From positions 1 through 64,000 of the forward strand of contig CALCEX010000070.1 in assembly GCA_937900325.1 (NCBI GenBank): a DNA stretch of 64,000 nucleotides, in the 5' to 3' direction. Numbering within the stretch: position 1 is the first letter of the stretch; every line of letters begins with the position of its first letter. Position numbers and translations under genes: made by a program. The notes under the pieces were generated by a model. The model was not told the DNA's origin, searched no databases, and was given only the letters and a program-made list of their open reading frames with translations. Positions 22,612-33,284 of the stretch are shown here, in pieces. The stretch is from an uncultured Clostridia bacterium (GTDB taxonomy: Bacteria; Bacillota; Clostridia; Christensenellales; CAG-138).

Positions 22612-25584
22612 TTAGCCGAACACCTCCTTCATGTAGGAATCGCTCAGGCCCAGGTTGCTCTTTAGCTGCCGCTTGAGCTCCTCCGGCCGCTTCGCGGCGA
22701 AATCCTTCAGCTTGCTTATCTCGCTCTGGAAGCCCTCGTAGGTCCCAAGGTTGGTCTTGGGCTGCCTGACCCCCATAAACGTATCCTTATTGAATTTTTC
22801 CCGCTCCCGCTTTATCTCGGGCTCCACATAGCCGTAAAGCTCGTCTATGAGCGCCGTTACCCGCTCGGGGGCGAAGGCTGTATCGAGAAGCTCCGCGAAG
22901 CGGCGGCAGAAGCTGTCCTTCCAGCCGCTGTTCTGAAGCATGGCGGCAAACAGCTTTGCGGAGCACACGTCGCTGGGCGTCTTGCCCATGCGGAAAGCCA
23001 GCGTGTCGTGGCTCGGGCTCTGGAAGCCCCAGCAGAAGTCGTAGAATATGAACTTCCACTTGCCTCCCTTTAGGCGGTAGTACTGGAAATTGTAGGTATC
23101 CGTGTTGCCGTTGTATATCTCGGCTATCATGTAATCCCGGAAGCTTTCAACGTCCATTCGCTCCGCGACGTAGTTATAGGCCTCGGCCGAGGAAAGGTCG
23201 TGGGTGGTGGCGTACTCGTAAAGGCTTACCCAGTCCGAATTGTCGCCGTAGCTGCTCTGCTTGAAGCCCTTGCCTATGGCCATGTCCACGTTGTTTTCGG
23301 TATTCTCATGCTGCGCCACGAAAAAGCGGTTGCGCTTTTCCTTGAGGAAGTACACGCCCCAGTATTCGCCGTTGAGGTAAAGCACCGTGGGGCGGTAGGC
23401 CTGGTAGAGTATCTTTACGTCGGTTCCCTCCAGCAGGCCGCTTGCCAGCTCGTCCCTTATCTTGCTGCGGTTCTGATCCTGCGCGCCGGCCCTGAGCACC
23501 ACCGCCTTGTATTCCGTATACGGGCGGTTTTCAAAGAAGGGGTACTCCATCGAGCCCTTGCCGTATTCCTTGCGGGCTATCACGTTAAAGCCCTTCTGGG
23601 CCCTGCCCCTTCCGAAGCTTCCGGCTATCCTTATGCCCACGTTCTGGGTGAAAACCTGCTTCCCGCTCTCATCAAAGAGGGAGAAGGCCGCGGGCTTTTC
23701 CCAAAGGGTATCCACCTGCTCCTCGGTTGCGAACTTGGCCTGATAGTAGGTTGCGGATTTGAGGGTGTCCGCGTATGCCGCCGCGTCCGGGTCAAACTGG
23801 TCGCCGGTGGCGTATATGCCGGTCTCGCTGTTCCAGAGGTTGTCCGGGTCGGTAACGAGCGTCACCACAGGCAGCGCGTGATCGACCCCGTCGCTTTTGA
23901 AGAGGTAGGTGGCGGTCGCCACGTCGCCGGAAAGGTAACCGTCCTTGTATGCCGCGGCCCGTATGACGGTGTTTTTGCTTATCGTCAGCTCGCCGCCGTA
24001 TACCTCGGAGCCGGCGTTGGGGGTGGTGCAGTCGGTGGTGTAGCGTATGGTCTCCCCTTCCCCTGCGGTTATCGCCACGGTAACGGTATCATCGTATATG
24101 CCGGGGGTAACGCTGAAGGCGGGCTGCTGGGTTATGCCCTCATACCCCTTGCCGTTCTGCGCGCCGGGGGTGGGGTCCGCATAGTAAAAGCGCTGGTCCG
24201 AGCCGTCCCTGCCGTAGCTCTGGCCGGACCTCATGCGGCCCGCGGACAGCTTGTCTATGAGCTTTCCGCCGGGATCGAAGAGGAACAGCGTCTCGCCCGT
24301 TGAGCTTATGCTGAAATTAAGCTGGAGATTTTTTTTTTGAGCCTTGTCGGCGCTGCCCGTAGCGTAAAGCAGCAGATACTCGCCCGGCTCTATGGATATA
24401 TCCGGGAACACCCACTTCGCGGGGTTCTTGGGGTTGTTTGATATGCCGTAGCCCGCAAGGCTGACGGCGCTCCCCGTGGAATTGTACAGCTCCACCCAGT
24501 CGGAGGCGACGCTGCCCGTGGAGCCGCCGAACTCGCTTATGTACACCCCGCTCAGGGGCAGCCTGTTGGCGGCGTCAAAGGCGGAGTAGCCCGCGCCGGT
24601 GTTGGGGTAGCCGGGGCTTGGCTGGGAACTGGGCTGGAACTCGCCCGTGCCGTCGGGTATGCGCGCCATGGAGACGTCCGTCTCCTGGCTTTTAAAGGAA
24701 TAGCTGTCTATTATCCTTCCGGCCTTATTGGCGATCACCACATCCTCGCCGTAGGAGCGGAGGCCGAAGGGGGCGTGCAGCTCGCCGTTCTGCAAGCCCT
24801 CGTTTCCGGAGCAGAACACCACAAGGTAGCCCTTGGCGGCTATTGTAGTGCCGTCGGGGAAGCGGTATTTCATGGGCTGGGAAAGGTTATCCGATATGCC
24901 GAAGCCTGATACGTCCATATCCGCATCCGTTGAATTGTAAAGCTCTATCCAGTCGGAATAATTGCCGAAGCTGTCGCAGAGGGTGGTGGCGTTGCTGGCC
25001 ATGAACTCGTTGATATAGAGGCCTATGTCCTCCGTCTCCTTAAGGCTCGCCTCGTATTCCGCCATGCCCTCCTCGGTCTTGGGGTAGCCGGGGCAGGGCT
25101 TTGCCTGCGTCCATACATCGCCCTCCCGGCGCAGCACCATGCCGGAGTCCACCGCGCTGAGCACGGCGGTATCCAGCGGCCTGCCGGAAGCGTCAAACAG
25201 CACCGCCTCCTCGCCCGCGCTGAGCTTGAAGGGGGCGTGCATATCATCCTCCGCCTCGCCGCTGCACCAGACCACCACATAGGCGCCCGGCTCCAGCACC
25301 GTGCCCGCGGGGAACACGTACTTTGCGCCCTCGAGCAGGCTGTCGGACAGGCCGTAGCCGGATATGTCCGCCTTTTCGGATGAGCCGTTGTGCAGCTCTA
25401 TATAGTCCGGGTAGCCGCCCAGGTTATCCGGCACGGAGCCCTTGTTGGATATCATTATCTCGCTGAGCGCGACGGCGTCCGCCGGAGCCTTTGTGCTGCC
25501 TTCCTTAAGGCTTATCAAAAATACGGCCAATATGACGATAAGCGCCAGGCTTATCAGTATCGACCTGAGCCGTTTCTTTCTCAA
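22612..25584 (-). CDS. CotH-kinase family surface protein with lamin-tail domains
   Basis: This 990-residue protein begins at TTG behind GAGGAAAA and has an N-terminal membrane anchor (about 9-26). Three lamin-tail-like domains follow (about 40-150, 190-300, 345-450), then a chitobiase C-terminal-like beta domain (about 480-560) and a CotH kinase domain (about 570-930). CotH proteins are atypical kinases that phosphorylate secreted proteins; the spore-coat CotH is the prototype. The segment that normally reads DxD near the end of the kinase core is FYDFCWGF here, so the second metal-binding Asp may be missing. It heads the CotH-VTC-DUF4956 operon. Confidence 0.85.
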   Translation of the reverse strand: MRKKRLRSILISLALIVILAVFLISLKEGSTKAPADAVALSEIMISNKGSVPDNLGGYPDYIELHNGSSEKADISGYGLSDSLLEGAKYVFPAGTVLEPGAYVVVWCSGEAEDDMHAPFKLSAGEEAVLFDASGRPLDTAVLSAVDSGMVLRREGDVWTQAKPCPGYPKTEEGMAEYEASLKETEDIGLYINEFMASNATTLCDSFGNYSDWIELYNSTDADMDVSGFGISDNLSQPMKYRFPDGTTIAAKGYLVVFCSGNEGLQNGELHAPFGLRSYGEDVVIANKAGRIIDSYSFKSQETDVSMARIPDGTGEFQPSSQPSPGYPNTGAGYSAFDAANRLPLSGVYISEFGGSTGSVASDWVELYNSTGSAVSLAGYGISNNPKNPAKWVFPDISIEPGEYLLLYATGSADKAQKKNLQLNFSISSTGETLFLFDPGGKLIDKLSAGRMRSGQSYGRDGSDQRFYYADPTPGAQNGKGYEGITQQPAFSVTPGIYDDTVTVAITAGEGETIRYTTDCTTPNAGSEVYGGELTISKNTVIRAAAYKDGYLSGDVATATYLFKSDGVDHALPVVTLVTDPDNLWNSETGIYATGDQFDPDAAAYADTLKSATYYQAKFATEEQVDTLWEKPAAFSLFDESGKQVFTQNVGIRIAGSFGRGRAQKGFNVIARKEYGKGSMEYPFFENRPYTEYKAVVLRAGAQDQNRSKIRDELASGLLEGTDVKILYQAYRPTVLYLNGEYWGVYFLKEKRNRFFVAQHENTENNVDMAIGKGFKQSSYGDNSDWVSLYEYATTHDLSSAEAYNYVAERMDVESFRDYMIAEIYNGNTDTYNFQYYRLKGGKWKFIFYDFCWGFQSPSHDTLAFRMGKTPSDVCSAKLFAAMLQNSGWKDSFCRRFAELLDTAFAPERVTALIDELYGYVEPEIKREREKFNKDTFMGVRQPKTNLGTYEGFQSEISKLKDFAAKRPEELKRQLKSNLGLSDSYMKEVFG

Positions 25585-25673
25585 TTCGTTTTCCTCTTTA
25601 TTATCTGTATCGGCACATAGCCATGATCATTGTATCATAAAAGAGCGGATAATGCTATGAAGTAATGGTGAAT

Positions 25674-25704
25674 AAAAAAGCCTCCTTCGTTGATACGAAG
25701 GAGG
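25674..25704 (-). terminator. Terminator of the alpha/beta hydrolase gene
   Basis: CCTCCTTCGT and ACGAAGGAGG form a 10-bp stem (25681-25690 with 25695-25704); on the minus strand it is followed by C and six T. Confidence 0.85.
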
Positions 25705-25718
25705 GCGGTTATTATTAT

Positions 25719-27062
25719 TTACGCCTCCGGCTGTATGGCCGGGATATATTCAAGCGTGGCCGCGATGACCTTTTCCGCCTTTTCCTCATGGAGGAGGTGC
25801 CCCGCGTTGCGCATTGTGGCAAAGCCGGCGTAGGGCATCGCCGTATGGTACGGCTCCGAGCCGTCGCCCTGGCGCCACTTATCCTCGCTGCCCTGAAGCA
25901 TCAGCACGGGGGCCTCAAGGGAGCGGAGCCTCGAAACAACGCCCTCATCGTCAAAGTTGTGGAAGGAGGCCCGCAGCGCCCAGCGGGATTCGCGGTCGGA
26001 TATGGTCTTGTAGTATTCGCCAACTACCTCCGGGCTCATCATGCGCGCAAGGTCGAAATAGCACTCCGAAAGCACCTTTTCCACCGTGCGCATACCGTAA
26101 AGCATGGAGGCCACGCCGCCCAATATGCTGCTGTCCATGAGCTTTATGGCAAGCGGCATCTCGGGTGAAATGCCTCCCGGGGCTATGAGCATCATCTTGC
26201 CTACCCTGTCCGGATTATCCAGCGCGAAGCGCAGCGCATATGCGGAGCCCATGGAAAACGCCATTATATGGGCCGACTGCACGCCTATGGCGTCCATGAA
26301 AAGCCCCAGCGTCATGGCCTGCTCCTCAACGGTATAGCTGAAGTTCTCCGGCCTTGAGGAATAGCCGTGGCCCAGCAGGTCTATGGCTATAACCCGGTAA
26401 TTAAGGCTGAGGCGGGAGAACATATTGCGCCAGGTATAGAAGGACTGGCCCACGCTGTGTATGAGTATCAGCGGCTCGCCGTTGCCTTCTTCGATATAGT
26501 GTATGCGGGCGCGCTCCGTCCTCGGGCCCTCGATCTCCGGCTCCTGATATTCCTCTTCGTCCTCCTCGGGCTGCTCTGCCCGGGCGGTCTTTGGCCCGTC
26601 GTCAAACATGGCGGCTACGCGGCGCGCTTCCTCCGCCGCCGCCCTGCGGCGGGCGCGGGCCTTTTCGGCCTCCTCTTCCTCGTCCAGCTCCTCGTCCAGC
26701 TCCTCGTCGAGCTCCTCGTCGAGCTCCTCGTCCAGCTCCTCGTCCGATTTGGCGGCGCGCTTCCTGCCGAACAGGCCGCCCCTGCGGGACCTTCTGCGCT
26801 CCTCCTCTTCCTCCGCGTCCAGCTCCGCCTCGATCTCGCTGTCCATATCGTCATAACCGTCGTCATCGTCATAGTCAGCCCTTTTGCGCATAAAGGAAGC
26901 CTTCCTGTCCTTCTTTTCCTTCCTGTCCTTCTTTTCCGGCTTCTTTCTGGCTTTCTTTGGGGGTTCCTCGTCCTCGATCCGGGCTATGGGCAGCTCGATC
27001 TGAGCAAAATTGCCTACGTATTCGGTATTAACGAACTTTTTAACTTCCAGCGAAATAGCCAC
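25719..27062 (-). CDS. Alpha/beta hydrolase with long acidic low-complexity N-terminus
   Basis: The 447-residue protein starts at GTG behind GGAGG. Residues 1-185 are disordered: a Lys-rich stretch, an Asp-rich patch, then about five DEEL units, then Glu/Arg-rich sequence. Residues 190-440 are an alpha/beta hydrolase domain with nucleophile Ser in AFSMGS, an acid in GSEDKW and His in AGHLLHEE. There is no signal peptide, so it should be cytoplasmic. The mixed-charge tail could bind nucleic acid or ribosomes, or promote condensation, but this is speculation. Substrate unknown. It is monocistronic. Confidence 0.85.
   Translation of the reverse strand: MAISLEVKKFVNTEYVGNFAQIELPIARIEDEEPPKKARKKPEKKDRKEKKDRKASFMRKRADYDDDDGYDDMDSEIEAELDAEEEEERRRSRRGGLFGRKRAAKSDEELDEELDEELDEELDEELDEEEEAEKARARRRAAAEEARRVAAMFDDGPKTARAEQPEEDEEEYQEPEIEGPRTERARIHYIEEGNGEPLILIHSVGQSFYTWRNMFSRLSLNYRVIAIDLLGHGYSSRPENFSYTVEEQAMTLGLFMDAIGVQSAHIMAFSMGSAYALRFALDNPDRVGKMMLIAPGGISPEMPLAIKLMDSSILGGVASMLYGMRTVEKVLSECYFDLARMMSPEVVGEYYKTISDRESRWALRASFHNFDDEGVVSRLRSLEAPVLMLQGSEDKWRQGDGSEPYHTAMPYAGFATMRNAGHLLHEEKAEKVIAATLEYIPAIQPEA
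26686..26752 (-). repeat. 12-bp in-frame tandem repeat encoding DEEL units
   Basis: The unit is close to GAGCTCCTCGTC on the plus strand, repeated about five to six times with small G/C changes. Each unit encodes Asp-Glu-Glu-Leu inside the hydrolase N-terminus. Copy-number change would lengthen or shorten the tail without a frameshift. Confidence 0.85.
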
Positions 27063-27194
27063 TTATATCCTCCGTTCAGGGTCAGGGTCTGCCGTATGTG
27101 CATACGCACCCTTATAATTTTTATACCTAATCAGTTTATTTTACATTTTTCCCGGGCCTATTGCAAGTATATATGCTCCCGATCGGCCAAACTG

Positions 27195-28550
27195 TCACGA
27201 ATTGTTTACCATATCCCGGCAGAGCCTGAGCAGCGCGGCCTTATTGTTGTCCTCCGGGCGTTTGGCGCAGTGCCTCATAAGCCCCGCCTTTACGCGCCCT
27301 ATCGCCGGGGAAGGGGGTATACCGAGAGCGCGGGCTATGTCGTCCCCCGTTACTGCGAGCTGCCGCTCCTCAAAGGGCGTCCCCGCCGCTATCATGGCTT
27401 CCAGTATGCGCTCCCACCTGTCCGCGGACTCCACCGCCCCCTCTATCAGGCCGCTGCCGTGAACATCCGCCCGGCGGAGGGCTATCAGCCTGCGCGAGCG
27501 CTCTATTCCCATCTCCTGAAGCCACAGCCGTATGGTATCCTCCCTCGCCTCGGTGCGAAGGTCGAACATATGGGCGCGTATGAGCGCCGTTACCTCCCTT
27601 ATTACGCCGGAGGGGTACCTGAGCCTTTCCAGTATTCCCCGGGCAATATCCGCGCCCAGGACGTCGTGGGTGTACATACGGCCCGTGGCCCGAAGCGCCG
27701 CCGGCTTGCCCACGTCGTGGAGCAGGGCGGCAAGGCGGAGGATAAGCTCCGGCCCTATGCAGTCCACCGTATGGAAGCAGTGATGCAGCACGTCGTATCT
27801 GTGATACTGCGGCTTCTGGGCTACTCCCCGCCCCTCTGCAAGCTCGGGCATTATAACGTCTATCGCGCCCAGTCTGTCCAGCATCTCAAGCCCCCTGTAA
27901 GGCCCGTGGGGAACGCCGTATTTCGCATCGGAAAGCAGTATCCTGTCCAGCTCCTCCCGTATGCGCTCCGGCGATATATCCGCAAGGCCGGGCGCATGCT
28001 CCCTCGCGGCCGCGAAGGTGCCCTTTTCCGCCTCAAAGCCCAGCTCCGCCCCGAAGCGGGCCAGGCGCATTATGCGCAGGGCGTCCTCCCCCATTATGAC
28101 GGCGGGATCCTCTGAGGTGGCCCTGAGCAGCCTTTTTTTCAGGTCCGCCATGCCGCCCGTCGGGTCCGTAAGCTCGCCGGTCAGTATGTTTTCATATATG
28201 GCGTTCACGGTAAAATCCCGGCGGAAGGCGTCCTCGTTTATGTCCTTTGAGTAAGCCACCCCGCTTGGCCGGTGTCCGCCCCCTGAGGGGTATGTATCCC
28301 GCCTGAAGGTGGTATGCTGGAACACCTCGCCCATATAGTGCAGCTCCACCATTCCGAAGGCCGCGCCAATATCGAGGTGCTTTATGCCGTTGCTTTCGCA
28401 CAGCCCCATCACCTCCCCCGGGGTCATGCCGGAGGTCACGTCGTTATCCGTGACCGGCAGGCCGAGAAGGGGGTTGCGTACCATGCCCCCCACTCCGTAT
28501 AGGGTATGCCCTGCGGCGGCGAAAAGCTCTGCGAGACGTATAAGCGGCAT
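27195..28550 (-). CDS. cca: CCA tRNA nucleotidyltransferase / poly(A) polymerase with HD domain
   Basis: The protein repairs or adds the 3' CCA of tRNA. The start at 28550 has AAAGGA upstream and gives 451 residues. The nucleotidyltransferase head shows GGMVRNPLLG and the metal pair DND (about 37-39; DxD is usual), RRDFTVNAI near 105, and an HD domain motif LLHDVGKP in the middle. A C-terminal helical region ends the protein. Its tRNA-Ser neighbour already encodes CCA, so it may act mainly in repair. It lies downstream of gyrA. Confidence 0.92.
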   Translation of the reverse strand: MPLIRLAELFAAAGHTLYGVGGMVRNPLLGLPVTDNDVTSGMTPGEVMGLCESNGIKHLDIGAAFGMVELHYMGEVFQHTTFRRDTYPSGGGHRPSGVAYSKDINEDAFRRDFTVNAIYENILTGELTDPTGGMADLKKRLLRATSEDPAVIMGEDALRIMRLARFGAELGFEAEKGTFAAAREHAPGLADISPERIREELDRILLSDAKYGVPHGPYRGLEMLDRLGAIDVIMPELAEGRGVAQKPQYHRYDVLHHCFHTVDCIGPELILRLAALLHDVGKPAALRATGRMYTHDVLGADIARGILERLRYPSGVIREVTALIRAHMFDLRTEAREDTIRLWLQEMGIERSRRLIALRRADVHGSGLIEGAVESADRWERILEAMIAAGTPFEERQLAVTGDDIARALGIPPSPAIGRVKAGLMRHCAKRPEDNNKAALLRLCRDMVNNS

Positions 28551-28581
28551 ATGTCGGTATCCTTTAATTAAAATAATCATA

Positions 28582-28607
28582 AAAGGGGACAGCAGCCCAT
28601 CCCCTTT
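28582..28607 (-). terminator. Terminator-like hairpin after gyrA
   Basis: AAAGGGGA (28582-28589) pairs with TCCCCTTT (28600-28607). On the minus strand a weak T-rich tail follows, so termination may be partial and cca could be read through. Confidence 0.5.
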
Positions 28608-28615
28608 CGCTTTGT

Positions 28616-31060
28616 TTATTCTTCTGAATCGGGGTCAACGTGCGGAACTATTGCGACGGACGCCACCCGGTCCTCGGTGCGCATAAGGCGCACGCCCTGG
28701 GTATTGCGGGATATTTCGGATATCTGCTCCACCGGCAGCCTTATTATGGTGCCCTCGGAGCTTATTATCATTACGTCCTCCGCCATGCCGGAGGCCCCTA
28801 CCGCCTTCATGCAGACGAGATCGCCGGTCTTTTCGGTTATGGCCATTGCTATTATGCCCTTGCCGCCCCTGCTCTGGGTGCGGTAATCCTCCTCCGGCGT
28901 GCGCTTGCCCATTCCGTTTTCGGATATGGAGAGTATGGAGGCGCCGGGGCGTACCTTCTCGGCTCCCACCACGCTGTCGTTTTCCTCGAGGGTTATGGCC
29001 TTTACGCCCGTCGCGCCCCTGCCCATGGGACGCACGTCCTCCTCGCTGAAGCGTATGCTCTTGCCCTTTCTGGTGCCGACTATTATCTCATCGCGGCCGT
29101 TTGTCATTATGGCGGCGATGAGCTCGTCCCCCTCCCTGAGGTTCTGGGCGATCATGCCGCCCTTGCGGATATTGCCGAACTCCTCAACGGGGGTCTTTTT
29201 GATCAGGCCGGCCTTGGTTATGAGGTTCAGGTACCTGCCATCCTCCCCCAGGGGGAACAGCGTGGTCACCTTTTCTCCCTCCCTGAGGCTGAGCAGGTTC
29301 ACTATGGCGGTGCCCTTTGCGGTGCGGCCCGCCTCGGGTATGCGGTAGCACTTCATCCTGAACACGCGGCCCATGTTGGTAAAGAACATTATCTCGTCAT
29401 GGGTGCTGCAGCCGAACAGGTGCTCTACGAAATCCTCCTCGCGGGTGGTCTGGCCGGTTATGCCCCTGCCGCCCCGGTTCTGCGCCCTGTAGGTATCCAT
29501 GCTGGTGCGCTTTACAAAGCCGAAGTGGGTGAGGGTCACCGTCATCTCCTCGGGCTGTATTATGTCGTCCAGCTCTATATCCTCGGTTATCTGGGCTATC
29601 TCGGTCCTTCTGGGGTCTGCGTATTTGCGGCGGACCTCCATTATCTCATCCCGGATTATGCCCAGCAGCTTGCTTTCATCCGCAAGCACGCTCTCATAAT
29701 AGGCGATGGTCTCTATGAGGCCGTCCCTCTCCGCCTGTATCTTATCGTGCTCAAGCCCTGTGAGGCGGCCGAGGCGCATATCCAGTATCGCCTGGCTCTG
29801 CCTGTCCGTCAGGCCGAAGCGTATGTTCAGCCTTTCCTTTGCCTCCCCCTGGGTCTTTGAGGTCTTGATTATATCCACGACCTCGTCTATATTCGCCATG
29901 GCTATGAGCAGGCCCTCTAATATGTGCAGCCGCTCCCTGGCCTTTTCCAGGTCGTGCCTTGTGCGCCGGGTCACTACCTCCTCCTGGAATCTGAGGTAGT
30001 GGTACAGCATCTCCTTTATGTTGAGCACCTTTGGCTCGCCATCCACAAGGGCCAGCATTATCACGCCGAAGGTATCCTGAAGCTGGGTGTGCTTATAGAG
30101 CTGATTCAGGACGATATTGGCGTTCACGTCCTTTTTTATCTCTATTACCACCTTCATGCCGTTGCGGTTGCTCTCATCCCGCAACGCGGTTATGCCCTCC
30201 ACCCGCTTTTCGCGCGCCAGCTCCGCTATCTTTTCCACCAAGCGCGCCTTGTTCACCTGATAAGGAAGCTCGGTGACAACTATGCGGCTCTTGCCGTTCG
30301 CCATGGGCTCTATCTCGGTCTTTGCGCGGACGAGTATCTTGCCGCGCCCCGTCCTGTATGCCTGCCTTATGCCGGCGGTGCCCATTATGGTCGCGCCGGT
30401 GGGGAAATCCGGCCCGGGCAGGTACGTCATGAGCTCCTCTACGGATATGTCCCGGTTGTCTATGAGGGCCGCGTATGCGTCTATTACCTCCCCGAGGTTA
30501 TGGGGGGGTATGTTTGTGGCCATGCCTACGGCTATGCCGTTGCTGCCGTTTACCAGCAGATTCGGGAAGCGGCTGGGCAGCACGGTGGGCTGCGTCAGCG
30601 TCTCGTCGAAGTTGGGCATGAAGTCCACGGTGCTCTTGTCTATATCCGCCAGCATCTCGAGGCTCATTTTTGAAAGCCGCGCCTCGGTATAGCGCATCGC
30701 CGCCGCGCCGTCCCCGTCCACGCTGCCGAAGTTGCCCTGGCCCTCTACGAGAAGGTATCTGGTGTTGAAGTCCTGGGCCAGGCGCACCATCGCGTCGTAT
30801 ACCGAGCTGTCGCCGTGAGGATGGTATTTGCCCAGTACGTCGCCCACTATGCGGGCGGACTTATGGAAGGGCTTATCCGGGGTGAAGCCCTGCTCCCCCA
30901 TGGAGTAGAGTATGCGCCGGTGCACCGGCTTGAGGCCGTCCCGCACATCCGGCAGGGCGCGGTTTATTATTACCGCCATGGCGTAGGAAATAAAGGATTT
31001 CTTCATCTCCTGCTCTATATCCAGCGGCGTTATGCGGGGGTTGTTGGTCATGTCGTCCAT
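28616..31060 (-). CDS. gyrA: DNA gyrase subunit A
   Basis: GyrA cuts and rejoins DNA to introduce negative supercoils with GyrB. The 814 residues match the family. Catalytic Tyr124 is in [11 protein letters not shown]. The quinolone region [11 protein letters not shown] (80-90) keeps the Ser and Asp typical of sensitive enzymes. The C-terminal domain has the pinwheel repeats, including the GyrA box near QNRGGRG. AAGGAG precedes the ATG at 31060. It follows gyrB by 11 bp. Confidence 0.97.
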   Translation of the reverse strand: MDDMTNNPRITPLDIEQEMKKSFISYAMAVIINRALPDVRDGLKPVHRRILYSMGEQGFTPDKPFHKSARIVGDVLGKYHPHGDSSVYDAMVRLAQDFNTRYLLVEGQGNFGSVDGDGAAAMRYTEARLSKMSLEMLADIDKSTVDFMPNFDETLTQPTVLPSRFPNLLVNGSNGIAVGMATNIPPHNLGEVIDAYAALIDNRDISVEELMTYLPGPDFPTGATIMGTAGIRQAYRTGRGKILVRAKTEIEPMANGKSRIVVTELPYQVNKARLVEKIAELAREKRVEGITALRDESNRNGMKVVIEIKKDVNANIVLNQLYKHTQLQDTFGVIMLALVDGEPKVLNIKEMLYHYLRFQEEVVTRRTRHDLEKARERLHILEGLLIAMANIDEVVDIIKTSKTQGEAKERLNIRFGLTDRQSQAILDMRLGRLTGLEHDKIQAERDGLIETIAYYESVLADESKLLGIIRDEIMEVRRKYADPRRTEIAQITEDIELDDIIQPEEMTVTLTHFGFVKRTSMDTYRAQNRGGRGITGQTTREEDFVEHLFGCSTHDEIMFFTNMGRVFRMKCYRIPEAGRTAKGTAIVNLLSLREGEKVTTLFPLGEDGRYLNLITKAGLIKKTPVEEFGNIRKGGMIAQNLREGDELIAAIMTNGRDEIIVGTRKGKSIRFSEEDVRPMGRGATGVKAITLEENDSVVGAEKVRPGASILSISENGMGKRTPEEDYRTQSRGGKGIIAMAITEKTGDLVCMKAVGASGMAEDVMIISSEGTIIRLPVEQISEISRNTQGVRLMRTEDRVASVAIVPHVDPDSEE

Positions 31061-31071
31061 TTACTGCTCCT

Positions 31072-33012
31072 TTATACGTCCAGATCCACTACCAGCTTGC
31101 TGTTCTGCTCTATGAACTCCCTGCGGGGATCCACCTTATCCCCCATGAGCGTAGAGAATATCTCGTCCGCCCGTATGGCGTCCTCAAGGTGTACCCGGTA
31201 CATCATGCGGTTGTCCGGGTCCATGGTGGTCTCCCATAGCTGGTCCGGGTTCATCTCGCCCAGGCCCTTGTAGCGGTTGATGAGGGGCTTGGGGTCCCGC
31301 CCTATCTCGGAAAGTATCTTTGAAAGCTGCTCGTCGTCATAGGCGTACCATATGTTCTTGCCCCGGGTGATCCTATACAGCGGGGGCTGGGCGGCGTATA
31401 TGCGGCCGTGCTCTATAAGGGGGCGCATATGCCTGTAAAAGAAGGTGAGCAGCAGTATCCTTATGTGCGCGCCGTCCACGTCCGCATCCGTCATGCAGAC
31501 TATCTTGTGATAGCGGAGCCTGCTCTCGTCAAACTCGGTGTCTATGCCGGTGCCGAAGGCGGTTATCATGGAGCGTATCTCGTTGTTGGCGAGCATCTTG
31601 TCAAGGCGGGTCTTTTCAACGTTGAGTATCTTTCCGCGAAGGGGCAGTATGGCCTGGAACTCCGGGTTGCGCCCCATCTTGGCGGAGCCGCCCGCGGAAT
31701 CCCCCTCTACCAGGAATATCTCGCATTTTTCCGGCTCGTTGCTGTTGCAGTCCGCAAGCTTGCCGGGGAGCGCTATATTCTCGAGGCCGGTCTTTTTGCG
31801 GGTAAGGTCCCTCGCCCTCCTCGCGGCCTCCCTGGCCCTCGATGCGGTTATGCATTTGTCTATTATCAGCCTTGCGGTCTGCGGGTGCTCCTCAAAATAG
31901 AAGCCCAGGCCGTTGCCCACCACGCCGTCCACAAGGGACTTGATATAGGAATTGCCCAGCTTGGTCTTGGTCTGCCCTTCAAACTGGGGCTCCACAAGCT
32001 TTACGCTTATTATCGCGGTAAGTCCCTCCCGGACGTCGTCGCCGGAGAGGTTCGCGTCGTTATCCTTGAGCAGCCTGTATTTCCTCGCGTAGTCGTTTAT
32101 GCTGCGGGCAAGGGCGCTGCGGAAGCCCTGAAGGTGGGTGCCGCCCTCGGCGGTATTTATGTTGTTGGCGAAGGCGAATACGCTTTCGTTATAGTCGGTG
32201 TTGTACTGCATGGCCACCTCCACGGAGGCCACCTGCTGCTTCGCGGGGTCGTCCCTTCTGCCCTCGAAATACATGACGTCCTCATGGAGCACGTCCTTGC
32301 TTTTGTTAAGGTGCTCCACAAAGGAGATTATGCCGCCCTCATAGCAGTATTTTTTGCTCTGCACCGGGTCCGTGCGCTCATCCGTGACGGTTATGGCCAC
32401 GCCCTTGTTCAGGAAGGCCAGCTCCCTCATGCGCCCCCGCAGGGTATCGTAGTTGTAATCCAGCGTGTCGAATATCTTATCGCTCGCAAGGAAGGTTATG
32501 GTGGTGCCGGAGCCTTCCCCTTCGTATGTGCCTACCTGCTCTACCCCCGTCACCGGGTCGCCGTTTACATATTGCTGCCGGTATACTATGCCGTCCCGGC
32601 GCACCTCCGCGGTAAGCGAGCTGGAAAGGGCGTTTACCACGGACAAGCCAACGCCGTGCAGGCCGCCGGATACCTTATAGCCGCTGCCGCCGAACTTGCC
32701 CCCCGCGTGCAGCACGGTAAGCGCTACCTCCAGCGCGGATTTATGCATCTTCTCATGGTAGCCCACGGGTATGCCGCGGCCGTTATCCCGGACGGATACG
32801 GAATTGTCCGGGTGTATGGTGACCTCTATATGGGTGCAGTAGCCGCCCATGGCCTCGTCTATGGCGTTATCCACCAGCTCCTTTACAAGGTGGTGCAGTC
32901 CCCGCACATCCGTGGAGCCTATATACATACCGGGGCGGCGCTTTACCGCCTCCAGCCCCTCGAGCACCTGTATCTCGTTTGCGTTGTAGTTTGCGTGGTT
33001 GTTCTGTTCCAT
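31072..33012 (-). CDS. gyrB: DNA gyrase subunit B
   Basis: GyrB is the ATPase half of gyrase. The 646 residues contain the GHKL ATP site ([10 protein letters not shown] near 48, DNGRGIPV near 76), the TOPRIM motif [13 protein letters not shown] (about 430) and [11 protein letters not shown], and a C-terminus ending in [14 protein letters not shown]. The gene follows remB by 20 bp in the order recF-remB-gyrB-gyrA found in Bacillus, but the whole block is on the same side of dnaA as rnpA and mnmG. Confidence 0.97.
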   Translation of the reverse strand: MEQNNHANYNANEIQVLEGLEAVKRRPGMYIGSTDVRGLHHLVKELVDNAIDEAMGGYCTHIEVTIHPDNSVSVRDNGRGIPVGYHEKMHKSALEVALTVLHAGGKFGGSGYKVSGGLHGVGLSVVNALSSSLTAEVRRDGIVYRQQYVNGDPVTGVEQVGTYEGEGSGTTITFLASDKIFDTLDYNYDTLRGRMRELAFLNKGVAITVTDERTDPVQSKKYCYEGGIISFVEHLNKSKDVLHEDVMYFEGRRDDPAKQQVASVEVAMQYNTDYNESVFAFANNINTAEGGTHLQGFRSALARSINDYARKYRLLKDNDANLSGDDVREGLTAIISVKLVEPQFEGQTKTKLGNSYIKSLVDGVVGNGLGFYFEEHPQTARLIIDKCITASRAREAARRARDLTRKKTGLENIALPGKLADCNSNEPEKCEIFLVEGDSAGGSAKMGRNPEFQAILPLRGKILNVEKTRLDKMLANNEIRSMITAFGTGIDTEFDESRLRYHKIVCMTDADVDGAHIRILLLTFFYRHMRPLIEHGRIYAAQPPLYRITRGKNIWYAYDDEQLSKILSEIGRDPKPLINRYKGLGEMNPDQLWETTMDPDNRMMYRVHLEDAIRADEIFSTLMGDKVDPRREFIEQNSKLVVDLDV

Positions 33013-33032
33013 GGTAAATGCCCTTCTGTAAA

Positions 33033-33272
33033 TTATCTCCTGGCTATCGCCGCCGCCCCCGCAGCCGATGCGTACACCCTTATTCCATCGGGCGCCGCGG
33101 CGATAACGTATGTGTCCCCCTCGCCGCCGGATACGCAGTCCACCCGGCCGGAGCCTATGGCCGCCTCCATAAAGCGGCGGTTGTCGTATGAATACATCAC
33201 CGTTTCCCGGGGCAGTATAAGGAGTATTTCCTCATCGTCCACTACCTTATCCCCGCCTATATGCAGATACAT
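33033..33272 (-). CDS. remB: RemB-like (DUF370) protein
   Basis: The 79-residue product matches the small RemB/YaaB family (extracellular matrix regulatory protein B), recognised by the N-terminal [11 protein letters not shown] and the [13 protein letters not shown] block. RemB sits between recF and gyrB in Bacillus, as here (12 bp after recF). The biochemical role is unsettled; the paralogue RemA binds DNA. No separate promoter is seen, so it is part of the recF-gyrA operon. Confidence 0.88.
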   Translation of the reverse strand: MYLHIGGDKVVDDEEILLILPRETVMYSYDNRRFMEAAIGSGRVDCVSGGEGDTYVIAAAPDGIRVYASAAGAAAIARR

Positions 33273-33284
33273 TATTCCTCCCCG

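Noticed and set aside
26686..26752. Short tandem repeats that could suggest a CRISPR array.
   Set aside because: The 12-bp units have no spacers and encode DEEL in frame.
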